From a virus, in the IMG/VR virus record IMGVR_UViG_3300044980_000067, positions 1 to 29,627 of that record: DNA of 29,627 bases, one strand, 5' to 3'. The position numbers and the translations under genes are program-made. The notes beneath the pieces are model-generated. The model was given only the letters and a program-made list of their open reading frames with translations, ran no database searches and was not told where the DNA came from. Numbering within the stretch: the first letter of the stretch is position 1; each line of letters starts with the position of its first letter. This document shows positions 24,276-29,584 of the stretch, one piece after another.

Positions 24276-24452
24276 TCATCCACAACGCTTATTCCATAAT
24301 GCTATGGCTTTATCGTGATCATTAGTCCAAGGCATACACACAAGACAATAACTACAGATAGCTTTATACAAATGATCTACATGATCATCATTAACTTGCA
24401 GTCTGACAAACGCATGACTGTTGCAAAAAGGACAACTTTTTAGCTCATCCAT
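24276..24452 (-). CDS. Lar-like zinc-ribbon protein (58 aa)
   Basis: ATG with GGTGATTG upstream. The sequence MDELKSCPFCNSHAFVRLQV ... ICSYCLVCMPW ... KAIALWNKRCG has the whole minimal Lar ribbon: CPFC, then C-x2-C-x2-C, then A-x3-WN-x-R. One base separates its stop from the start of the next Lar-like gene, so the two are probably co-translated and may have arisen by duplication. Confidence 0.68.
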   Translation of the reverse strand: MDELKSCPFCNSHAFVRLQVNDDHVDHLYKAICSYCLVCMPWTNDHDKAIALWNKRCG

Positions 24453-24470
24453 CAATCACCACGCTCTACG

Positions 24471-24486
24471 AGTTCCATGTGGAACA
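24471..24486. promoter_or_regulatory. Palindrome resembling a ParB parS site
   Basis: AGTTCCATGTGGAACA matches the parS-like TGTTCCACGTGGAACA at 14 of 16 positions. It lies between TerS and the first Lar-like gene. Only one copy was noticed, so chance is a real possibility. Confidence 0.25.
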
Positions 24487-24500
24487 TATCAATAATTGTT

Positions 24501-24857
24501 TCATAACTTATCGATCAACTTTTCCATCAATGACAATTGTTGTTTATCTTTCTCGCTATCTTCTGCTGCCTTAGCATAAGACCATCGGCCTTGGCATTTG
24601 AGCCAAAATTCACGCGCACCAGCGTCACCGTTTATGGCGTCCATATACAAGCCTGTGCCAAGGTCAGAGGTCATCTTATCCTTAGCATCATCCAATTCAG
24701 CCTTGTAATGCTTGTTAAGGGTATCTGCATCAATTTCGAATCGTTTAGCTATACGCTCTCTGGGAATGCCAGCCGCGTATAATTCTTTAACAAGTTTTCG
24801 TGTTTCATCCGTAGGATAGTGACGATAAGCACCGCGTTGGCAGTCTGCCTGTATCAT
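24501..24857 (-). CDS. Terminase small subunit (118 aa)
   Basis: ATG at 24857 is preferred; an in-frame TTG at 24878 also exists, and neither has a strong ribosome site. Residues about 18-55 (TRKLVKELYAAGIPRERIAK, RFEIDADTLNKHY) form a helix-turn-helix that would bind the packaging site. The rest (AINGDAGAREFWLKCQGRW) is typical of small terminases with an A-x-x-GD-x-x-A-x-x-FWLK motif, followed by a helical C-terminus for assembly and TerL contact. First gene of the late packaging operon, just after the divergent promoter region. Confidence 0.82.
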   Translation of the reverse strand: MIQADCQRGAYRHYPTDETRKLVKELYAAGIPRERIAKRFEIDADTLNKHYKAELDDAKDKMTSDLGTGLYMDAINGDAGAREFWLKCQGRWSYAKAAEDSEKDKQQLSLMEKLIDKL

Positions 24858-24889
24858 AATAAGCCCGACCCTGTTCAATACACATACAA

Positions 24890-24918
24890 AATATACTATA
24901 TACCGTTGGTATATGCAA
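24890..24918 (-). promoter_or_regulatory. Promoter of the terminase operon
   Basis: On the minus strand TTGCAT, a 17-base spacer and TATATT, about 35 bases before TerS. The spacer is filled by a 17-bp palindrome, so the promoter is probably under repressor or activator control. Confidence 0.6.
24898..24914. promoter_or_regulatory. Operator copy 1: ATATAC-N5-GTATAT
   Basis: ATATACCGTTGGTATAT: the half-sites are perfect inverted repeats and the site lies between the -35 and -10 boxes of the terminase promoter. A protein bound here would block or reshape that promoter. Confidence 0.55.
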
Positions 24919-24926
24919 CTTTATAT

Positions 24927-24987
24927 CAAATATTAATCCTCATAGATTAAAACATATTAAATATTAATTTGACATACCAAATATTAG
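24927..24987 (+). repeat. Three in-phase AAATATTA direct repeats
   Basis: CAAATATTAA (24927), TAAATATTAA (24958) and CAAATATTAG (24978) are spaced 31 and 20 bases, close to whole helical turns, between the two divergent promoters. They fit co-operative binding sites, but the region is very A/T-rich. Confidence 0.4.
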
Positions 24988-24996
24988 TGATATATA
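24969..24996 (+). promoter_or_regulatory. Strong sigma-70 early promoter
   Basis: TTGACA, 16 bases, TATATA, about 35 bases before the first early gene. The -35 is a full consensus match. It would drive the run of plus-strand early genes. Confidence 0.7.
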
Positions 24997-25008
24997 CTTC
25001 CTGTATAC
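24992..25008. promoter_or_regulatory. Operator copy 2: ATATAC-N5-GTATAC
   Basis: ATATACTTCCTGTATAC has the same ATATAC-N5-GTATA layout as copy 1 and covers the -10 box and likely start point of the early promoter, a classical repressor position. Confidence 0.5.
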
Positions 25009-25029
25009 AAACCAAAAGGAATAAACCAA

Positions 25030-25212
25030 ATGATGACCTTAACAAAAAAGTGGATAAACAAACAAATAAATGAATACGAAACGTTAATCAATCATCCAGA
25101 CTTAAAAGATGAAACAGAATCGGTCAAACGGTTGAAAAATGGATGGCAAGTAACCATCAATACCTTAAAAGCCACATTAGAAGTTATCGAATTAGAAATT
25201 AATCAAAAATAG
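25030..25212 (+). CDS. First early gene, helical protein (60 aa)
   Basis: ATG (25030, with another at 25033) after AAAAGGAATAAACCAA. Charged helical product (KKWINKQINEYETLINHPDL; NTLKATLEVIELEINQK), likely a small coiled-coil protein. As the first gene after the strong early promoter it should be well expressed soon after infection. No family recognised. Confidence 0.65.
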   Translation: MMTLTKKWINKQINEYETLINHPDLKDETESVKRLKNGWQVTINTLKATLEVIELEINQK

Positions 25213-25240
25213 TCTATCAACCAACGAAAGGAATAAAACC

Positions 25241-25549
25241 ATGACAAACATAATCGCACTATCACCCCAAAGAATCATCACCGATGACACCTACGAACAT
25301 GTCGAACTGTTCCGTGACATTCGTCGCCAGATGAAGATGCTAGAAAAGGACGAATCAGACGTTAAAGACTGGCTCATCAAAGGTCATTTTGCCACTCACA
25401 ATGAGTTTGTTTATAACAATCGAGTGTTGCTTACTTATGATGAGCGTTCACGAGATAACATTGACTCTAAACGTCTCAAAGAAGAGTTACCAGAAGTTTA
25501 CGCAAAGTACAACAAACGAATCACCTACAATCAGTTTAACTTGAAATAA
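25241..25549 (+). CDS. Small early protein resembling a YqaJ-exonuclease C-terminal segment (102 aa)
   Basis: ATG with GAAAGGAATAAAACC. The second half, VLLTYDERSRDNIDSKRLKE then LPEVYAKYNKRITYNQFNLK, resembles the tail of YqaJ-type phage recombination exonucleases (thread LxTW...R..IDxKxLK...P...Y....R.F.LK). The catalytic part of such enzymes is absent, so this would be a free-standing accessory domain or a remnant. The first half (EHVELFRDIRRQMKMLEKDE) is a charged helix. Comparison is from memory. Confidence 0.65.
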   Translation: MTNIIALSPQRIITDDTYEHVELFRDIRRQMKMLEKDESDVKDWLIKGHFATHNEFVYNNRVLLTYDERSRDNIDSKRLKEELPEVYAKYNKRITYNQFNLK

Positions 25550-25564
25550 TTGGAGCTATCACAC

Positions 25565-25708
25565 ATGAATCCAAAATATAGAATTACATATGAACATCAC
25601 AAAACAAAAGAAATTTTAATAAGATATTCTTATACGATGAGCAAAGAGGAAATCAAAGAAAGGCTAGAAAATGCAAACTTATTTCTTATAAAGATTGAGG
25701 AACTTTAA
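25565..25708 (+). CDS. Small hypothetical protein (47 aa)
   Basis: ATG with TTGGAGCTATCACAC. Begins MNPKYRITYEHHKTKEILIR and continues with a charged helix (SKEEIKERLENANLF) and a short strand, perhaps a beta-alpha-beta mini-fold. The stop codon directly precedes the next ATG. Function unknown. Confidence 0.55.
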   Translation: MNPKYRITYEHHKTKEILIRYSYTMSKEEIKERLENANLFLIKIEEL

Positions 25709-25927
25709 ATGAAAATAAAAAAAATAATTTCACAAATGAGAAGAGATTTTACTGCAATATTTGAATGCGAGCATTGCGGAAAGACCGAAGAAAAAAGCGG
25801 GTGTTATGATGATGAATATTATCACAGAAAAGTAATACCTGAAATGAAATGCAAAGATTGTAACAAAAAAGCAAGTGAAGATTACAGGCCATTAACAACA
25901 AAATATGATGATGGAGTACAAATTTAA
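25709..25927 (+). CDS. Zinc-ribbon early protein (72 aa)
   Basis: Starts directly after the previous stop. Two CxxC pairs, CEHC and CKDC (FECEHCGKTEEKSGCYDDEY ... IPEMKCKDCNKK), with the phrase YDDEYYHRKVIPEMKC, define a small phage zinc-ribbon family that I recognise in outline (RRDFTAxxECExCG). Function of the family is unknown; nucleic-acid binding is plausible. Its last base is the A of the next ATG (TAATG). Confidence 0.68.
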   Translation: MKIKKIISQMRRDFTAIFECEHCGKTEEKSGCYDDEYYHRKVIPEMKCKDCNKKASEDYRPLTTKYDDGVQI

Positions 25928-26085
25928 TGAATGAATTTACCAATCTGCAAAAAATAGCTTTACTACTAGATGAATTAAACGCCGCTGAATTAACAGCGGT
26001 TTATGAAAGATGCCAAAAATTAAGATGGAAATTAGAAGAGGAAGCATCAAAAAGATTATTTATTCCAACAAGCGAAGGAGTTTAG
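25927..26085 (+). CDS. Small helical hypothetical protein (52 aa)
   Basis: TAATG coupling with the zinc-ribbon gene. Helical (MNEFTNLQKIALLLDELNAA, then VYERCQKLRWKLEEEASKRL), ending FIPTSEGV, in which the codons for SEGV also give the next gene's ribosome site (GAAGGAG). Function unknown. Confidence 0.55.
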   Translation: MNEFTNLQKIALLLDELNAAELTAVYERCQKLRWKLEEEASKRLFIPTSEGV

Positions 26086-26087
26086 CC

Positions 26088-26285
26088 ATGAAAAAACTAT
26101 TACTTATCACCTTATCACTAATCAGCATCAACGCTCATGCACAATATGGATATGAAGAATTCGAACAGGATCGTTACCAAGAGGAAGCATTAGACTTGCA
26201 GCGTCAACAGTTAAAACAACAACAGATTCAAACACAGGTTGAAGATTCTAATGCAAGAATGGCGCAATGGGAAAACAGTCTATGA
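26088..26285 (+). CDS. Small periplasmic protein (65 aa)
   Basis: The ATG at 26088 has GAAGGAGTTTAGCC in front; an in-frame ATG at 26010 lies inside the upstream gene and would hide the signal peptide. MKKLLLITLSLISINAHA is a clear signal peptide cut before QYGY. The mature part is a Gln/Glu-rich helix (DLQRQQLKQQQIQTQVEDSN). Its stop overlaps the next ATG. An envelope role is implied; the target is unknown. Confidence 0.62.
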   Translation: MKKLLLITLSLISINAHAQYGYEEFEQDRYQEEALDLQRQQLKQQQIQTQVEDSNARMAQWENSL

Positions 26286-26347
26286 TCGAAACATATCTAT
26301 TAACGATAATTATTCTTATCCTTGTCATTATTTGCAAAATGAAATAG
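26282..26347 (+). CDS. Single-span membrane micro-protein (21 aa)
   Basis: ATG overlaps the stop of the periplasmic-protein gene (ATGA). The whole product is nearly one membrane helix (MIETYLLTIIILILVIICKM) with a Lys end. First of three consecutive membrane micro-genes. Support: coupling, composition and position. Confidence 0.45.
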   Translation: MIETYLLTIIILILVIICKMK

Positions 26348-26357
26348 GGAAATATAA

Positions 26358-26489
26358 ATGAGTGAATCAAAAAACAATTATATTGTCGCATTGTTATATT
26401 TAATTCTTGGAGTAATAACACATGGATTATTTAGCGCTATTTGTTTGATAATGTGCATCATATATATGGCAATATCTTGGCTTGAATAA
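26358..26489 (+). CDS. Membrane micro-protein (43 aa)
   Basis: ATG with GGAAATATAA, the same ribosome-site cassette as in front of the next gene. Hydrophobic residues 8-42 (YIVALLYLILGVITHGLFSA, then ICLIMCIIYMAISWL) could span the membrane once or twice. Function unknown. Confidence 0.52.
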   Translation: MSESKNNYIVALLYLILGVITHGLFSAICLIMCIIYMAISWLE

Positions 26490-26499
26490 GGAAATATAA

Positions 26500-26586
26500 A
26501 TGATCGATTTCACCGTAATTGGCATAGCAGTCGTATTAATATTAGTATTTACAGTTGTCTTTTTAATAGCGAGTAAATCAGAATGA
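26500..26586 (+). CDS. Single-span membrane micro-protein (28 aa)
   Basis: ATG after AAGGAAATATAA. MIDFTVIGIAVVLILVFTVV, then FLIASKSE, is one membrane helix with a short polar end. The stop overlaps the next ATG (ATGA). Third of three tandem membrane micro-genes. Confidence 0.5.
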   Translation: MIDFTVIGIAVVLILVFTVVFLIASKSE

Positions 26587-26819
26587 AAATGACCCCAGCA
26601 GAATCACTAGCTTTAGAAACCATGCTGAACGAATGGGATTATGAAGAATCATTTGATGAAAATTTAAGATTAATCGATGAACATGACCCCATCATAAAAA
26701 TAAAAGAAAGTTACCAAGACATAAGCGGAATATATCTAAGCGAAGATATTCAAACGCTAGCCAATAATATCCAAAAACTACTTTACAAAGAATTAGAGAA
26801 GGCGAAATTAAGTGACTGA
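26583..26819 (+). CDS. Acidic early protein (78 aa)
   Basis: ATGA overlap with the upstream micro-gene. Acidic, helical product (ESLALETMLNEWDYEESFDE; LSEDIQTLANNIQKLLYKEL). The small acidic type recalls DNA-mimic or antirepressor proteins, but nothing specific supports that. Overlaps the next gene by 8 bases. Confidence 0.6.
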   Translation: MKMTPAESLALETMLNEWDYEESFDENLRLIDEHDPIIKIKESYQDISGIYLSEDIQTLANNIQKLLYKELEKAKLSD

Positions 26820-27102
26820 TAAAATCAATGAATGCAGAGATATATGGCCCTTACAAATAATACTTGATCGATATGGAGGCGTTTACAGTGGTGCAAAATG
26901 GATTGCTTGGCAAGTATATATAGAACAAATGCCGCTCGATCAGCAATCTGGCGATTCAGAATGTTTTGATTTCTGGCATCATTATGATGGATTTCCACCG
27001 TGTGGAAAAGGTAACACCATTCAAGAAGCAATTGATAACTTAAAAGAAAACTTAAATAAATTGGAATGCCACAATGACCAATCTCAAACCATTCAACCTT
27101 GA
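26812..27102 (+). CDS. Conserved phage protein with RYGGVYSG motif (96 aa)
   Basis: GTG start (GTGACTGAT) overlapping the previous stop, with AGAAGGCG upstream. The core PLQIILDRYGGVYSGAKWIA, then DSECFDFWHHYDG and GKGNTIQEAIDNL, resembles a short family of phage proteins with an RYGG-x-YSG motif and a later FW. Function not known to me. It overlaps the next gene by 29 bases in another frame. Confidence 0.62.
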   Translation: MTDKINECRDIWPLQIILDRYGGVYSGAKWIAWQVYIEQMPLDQQSGDSECFDFWHHYDGFPPCGKGNTIQEAIDNLKENLNKLECHNDQSQTIQP

Positions 27103-27235
27103 TGATGCACTTGCGGGAAAACCATGCGTGACAAAAGATGGAAGAAAAATAAAAAATATATATTTAATTGAAAACACCAATCATATTTTTCCTTTAGTTG
27201 TCTGCATTGAAAATGGAATGATTAAAAATGACTGA
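27074..27235 (+). CDS. Small conserved phage protein (53 aa)
   Basis: ATG at 27074, inside the end of the RYGG gene. MTNLKPFNLDDALAGKPCVT, then KDGRKIKNIYLIE, follows the pattern of a small phage protein family (PFxLxxALAGxPVxTRDGxxV). Its last codons, AAT GAC TGA, overlap the next start ATGACTGAC. Function unknown. Confidence 0.6.
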   Translation: MTNLKPFNLDDALAGKPCVTKDGRKIKNIYLIENTNHIFPLVVCIENGMIKND

Positions 27236-27449
27236 CGCAACCAATGACATTGATTATGGATATGATGGAGAATCAGAAGAAATAGAGCTAACAGAAGATG
27301 AAACAAAATTATTAGAAAAATTAGACTCAATTAAAGATTTAAGAATTGATCTACGCTTATATAGCGAAGATATTAGTTCAATTACTATTAAAGAGATTAT
27401 AGAGATAACAAAATTAATGATAAGAATAGGCGATATAACTAATGACTGA
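27228..27449 (+). CDS. Acidic early protein (73 aa)
   Basis: Start signature ATGACTGAC overlapping the upstream stop. Very acidic front (DYGYDGESEEIELTEDETKL), then helices (ISSITIKEIIEITKLMIRIG), ending ITND with its stop inside the next gene's ATGACTGAC. Member of the local array of small helical proteins. Function unknown. Confidence 0.6.
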   Translation: MTDATNDIDYGYDGESEEIELTEDETKLLEKLDSIKDLRIDLRLYSEDISSITIKEIIEITKLMIRIGDITND

Positions 27450-27660
27450 CGAAAAATTATTATTAGAAGAAATATACCATTGCATCGGGTCGCATATTTT
27501 AGTTGATCTTGATGAGCCAGTTAATATAAAAAGTGCTCAATATACTTTAAATCATCTCCTAAAGAAAATTGATGACCTTTTACACCCGAGCGCTAAAAAT
27601 ATCTCTCTTGAAGCTGGAGATTATATAATATCAAAGAATAGAATAGAGAAAATAAAATGA
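27442..27660 (+). CDS. Small early helical protein (72 aa)
   Basis: ATGACTGAC start, 8-base overlap with the previous gene. Helical product (MTDEKLLLEEIYHCIGSHIL; AQYTLNHLLKKIDDLLHP) with a short C-terminal strand. The stop overlaps the next ATG (ATGA). Function unknown. Confidence 0.6.
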   Translation: MTDEKLLLEEIYHCIGSHILVDLDEPVNIKSAQYTLNHLLKKIDDLLHPSAKNISLEAGDYIISKNRIEKIK

Positions 27661-27848
27661 CTGACGAACAAATAAAAGATTTAATTCATATGAATCAACG
27701 ATTATCTCTAATACTAGGATATTCATCGTGCTTTCTTCATGAGTATAGAAATATATTCTCAAGCAATGACAAAGAAAAATTCGAATGGCTAAATAAAGCT
27801 ATTGAAAACTTATTTTATCTCAACAAACCATTACCAGAGATGCCATGA
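27657..27848 (+). CDS. Small early helical protein (63 aa)
   Basis: ATGACTGAC start again, coupled to the previous gene. Begins MTDEQIKDLIHMNQRLSLIL and ends with a helix (EWLNKAIENLFYL). No motif recognised. The next gene starts two bases on. Confidence 0.58.
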   Translation: MTDEQIKDLIHMNQRLSLILGYSSCFLHEYRNIFSSNDKEKFEWLNKAIENLFYLNKPLPEMP

Positions 27849-27849
27849 T

Positions 27850-28071
27850 ATGAATCCTAATGATATTAATATATCTCCATTTAAACGAGCATTAATGCTG
27901 GCTCTTATTGATGATGAGGAATGCATGCAAAAATTAACAGATATTCTAAACAGTAATCAAATTCAAGCATCAAAACTAGAACGCAGATTACAATTATTGC
28001 GTAACGAACAAAAGGAACTAGAGGAATTAATGATATATTTAAATAGCCCTACGGAAATAACAAATGACTGA
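27850..28071 (+). CDS. Small early helical protein (73 aa)
   Basis: The ATG at 27850 fits the tight packing; an in-frame codon at 27802 lies inside the previous gene. Product: MNPNDINISPFKRALMLALI followed by a long charged helix (ASKLERRLQLLRNEQKELEE) and the ending EITND, whose codons overlap the next ATGACTGAC. Function unknown. Confidence 0.58.
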   Translation: MNPNDINISPFKRALMLALIDDEECMQKLTDILNSNQIQASKLERRLQLLRNEQKELEELMIYLNSPTEITND

Positions 28072-28234
28072 CCTATTAGAAGAAACTCAAGAATTATTAG
28101 CCAAATACAAACGATTAAAAGATGATAAAATTATCATGATTGATGCAAAAGGATATAAAAATTCAGATATGTATTACGCATTCACTCTTGAAGAAATAAT
28201 GCGCCTATCAAAACTAATCGAGAATGAAATATGA
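28064..28234 (+). CDS. Tandem paralogue A (56 aa)
   Basis: ATGACTGAC start overlapping the previous stop. Core ELLAKYKRLKDDKIIMIDAK and end FTLEEIMRLSKLIENEI. The layout and the motifs LLA[KR]YK and RLSKLIEN are repeated in the next gene, so these are products of a tandem duplication that has diverged. Beta-hairpin plus helix fold likely. Function unknown. Confidence 0.6.
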   Translation: MTDLLEETQELLAKYKRLKDDKIIMIDAKGYKNSDMYYAFTLEEIMRLSKLIENEI

Positions 28235-28395
28235 ATGAAATGGAAAAAGAAGATCAAAAATTATTAGCTAGATATAAAAAATGCAAAGAAACAGGCGTTT
28301 TATTAATAGGATTAACCGAAAAAGATAAATATGAAATATTCACTTATTCGGAATTACAACGTCTATCAAAATTAATAGAGAATGATAAATTATGA
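28231..28395 (+). CDS. Tandem paralogue B (54 aa)
   Basis: ATGA overlap with paralogue A. KLLARYKKCKETGVLLIGLT ... FTYSELQRLSKLIENDKL matches A at LLA-x-YK, the FT strand and RLSKLIEN, with a shorter middle. Its stop overlaps the next ATG. Function unknown. Confidence 0.6.
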   Translation: MNEMEKEDQKLLARYKKCKETGVLLIGLTEKDKYEIFTYSELQRLSKLIENDKL

Positions 28396-28607
28396 ATTTC
28401 ATTAAACGATTATTCATCAAAAAGAAAAAGTTCAAATGTATGGCATGTCGTGATATAGGGATAATTAAACAAGCTAAAATAATAGCAATTCTGATCTATC
28501 ATTCCGATGGATCGAAGGCCATCCAATATAGAGAACCACGAGAAAGTGAATTTACGTATAAATCGTGTCCGGCATATTGTGAAACAAGAAAGGAAAATGA
28601 AGCATGA
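28392..28607 (+). CDS. Small basic cysteine protein (71 aa)
   Basis: ATGA coupling with paralogue B. Basic N-terminus (MNFIKRLFIKKKKFKCMACR) with C16-x2-C19 and later C59-x3-C63, enough for one zinc site. Contains a strand-rich middle (IIKQAKIIAILIYHSDGS). Possibly nucleic-acid binding. Its stop overlaps the next ATG. Confidence 0.58.
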   Translation: MNFIKRLFIKKKKFKCMACRDIGIIKQAKIIAILIYHSDGSKAIQYREPRESEFTYKSCPAYCETRKENEA

Positions 28608-28699
28608 TTTATCAGATTATATCAGAATGTCTTCAAGAAACATGGTTGGTCATTACAGTAATAGGAATTCTCTTATATTTTTTATGGAAAATGAGATGA
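28604..28699 (+). CDS. Single-span membrane micro-protein (31 aa)
   Basis: ATGA overlap with the cysteine gene, whose AAGGAAAATGAAGC supplies a ribosome site. MIYQIISECLQETWLVITVI, then GILLYFLWKMR, has one membrane helix and a basic end. Last gene of the early array. Function unknown. Confidence 0.48.
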   Translation: MIYQIISECLQETWLVITVIGILLYFLWKMR

Positions 28700-28704
28700 A
28701 AGTT

Positions 28705-28721
28705 TCCACAAAATCTGTGGA
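28705..28721. terminator. Hairpin at the end of the early array
   Basis: TCCACA pairs with TGTGGA around AAATC, followed on the plus strand by TTGTTTAG. A weak terminator between converging genes at best. Confidence 0.4.
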
Positions 28722-28739
28722 TTGTTTAGTCTAAAACCC

Positions 28740-28748
28740 TGTGGATAA
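28740..28748 (-). promoter_or_regulatory. DnaA-box-like nonamer
   Basis: TTATCCACA on the minus strand is an exact match to the DnaA box. Two weaker TCCACA copies lie within 45 bases (the hairpin arms at 28705-28721). One perfect box may be chance. Confidence 0.3.
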
Positions 28749-29381
28749 TTAATTTATTTCAGTTAATTCAACAATTTTTAAAATGTGTAATTTATCATCA
28801 TGAGGTTTAAAATGATAAATTTCATTAATTAATGTTTTATACTTAATTGCCTGAATGACTAATTCCACATTATGAATAGAATCTACCAAAAATATTGGAA
28901 TATCTAGCTGTTTATATCTTTTTAATTGATCTTTTAATGAAACTATATTTGATTGTATATCTTGCTTACATTCTATTCCGAAATTTTTACCTTTATATTT
29001 TATAATGATATCAATTCTTCCTCTGTACTTTCTTCCAACTGTAACCATACCAACCTCAAGAAAACATTCCATTTTTGTATTTTTACATTGATGATAAAAT
29101 TCAGCTTGGATGATTATTTCATGCTTATTGAAGGTTAAAAATAAAGGTTCATTTTTATGAAGAGCTGTATATTCTTCTTGAAGTTGTCTTTTTTCTTGTT
29201 TTTTTTGTTTTAATCTTTTCTTGTAGCTGTGAATATTGCGAACTCTTTCATTCTCTGTAATTCTTTTCTCTTCTTTTTGTTGTTCATGTACATGAAATTG
29301 CTCTTTTTTTAATTCATTAAGCAGCGTTATTCTATCATTATCATTATTTATATTATCAAAAATACTTATATTGTTATTCAT
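28749..29381 (-). CDS. PD-(D/E)XK nuclease-like protein (210 aa)
   Basis: ATGA overlap with the upstream gene. Residues 20-75 are a highly charged coiled coil (KEEKRITENERVRNIHSYKK ...). The second half carries a nuclease-type core: Glu109 (FLEVG), Asp124 (RGRIDIIIKY), Glu137-x-Lys139 (GIECKQD), then a helix and strand IPIFLVDSI. The D...ExK layout fits restriction-, recombination- or VRR/Holliday-type nucleases. It could act on host DNA or in phage recombination; no neighbour decides this. It runs opposite to the early array and meets it at 28700-28749. Confidence 0.68.
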   Translation of the reverse strand: MNNNISIFDNINNDNDRITLLNELKKEQFHVHEQQKEEKRITENERVRNIHSYKKRLKQKKQEKRQLQEEYTALHKNEPLFLTFNKHEIIIQAEFYHQCKNTKMECFLEVGMVTVGRKYRGRIDIIIKYKGKNFGIECKQDIQSNIVSLKDQLKRYKQLDIPIFLVDSIHNVELVIQAIKYKTLINEIYHFKPHDDKLHILKIVELTEIN

Positions 29382-29584
29382 TTCTCATTATCCAAAAAAG
29401 GATCAGAATCAGGCGCGGTATCTTCAACTAATTCCATGGCTGTTTCTAATCCTTCTTTTTCTATTTGTTTTACAGTATTGCTCGGTCGATAAATATCATA
29501 AACCTCTAACAGTAAGCAAACACTCAAGATGAAAAGAATAATGGATTGTTTATCAGGTTTACAAAAGTTCAAAGTGATCTCCAT
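29378..29584 (-). CDS. Small membrane protein (68 aa)
   Basis: ATG at 29584; a TTG six bases upstream is also in frame, and no strong ribosome site is visible. Residues 11-30 form one membrane helix (DKQSIILFILSVCLLLEVYD), followed by an acidic tail (DTAPDSDPFLDNE). The stop overlaps the nuclease start (ATGA), so the two are probably expressed together. Function unknown. Confidence 0.55.
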   Translation of the reverse strand: MEITLNFCKPDKQSIILFILSVCLLLEVYDIYRPSNTVKQIEKEGLETAMELVEDTAPDSDPFLDNEK

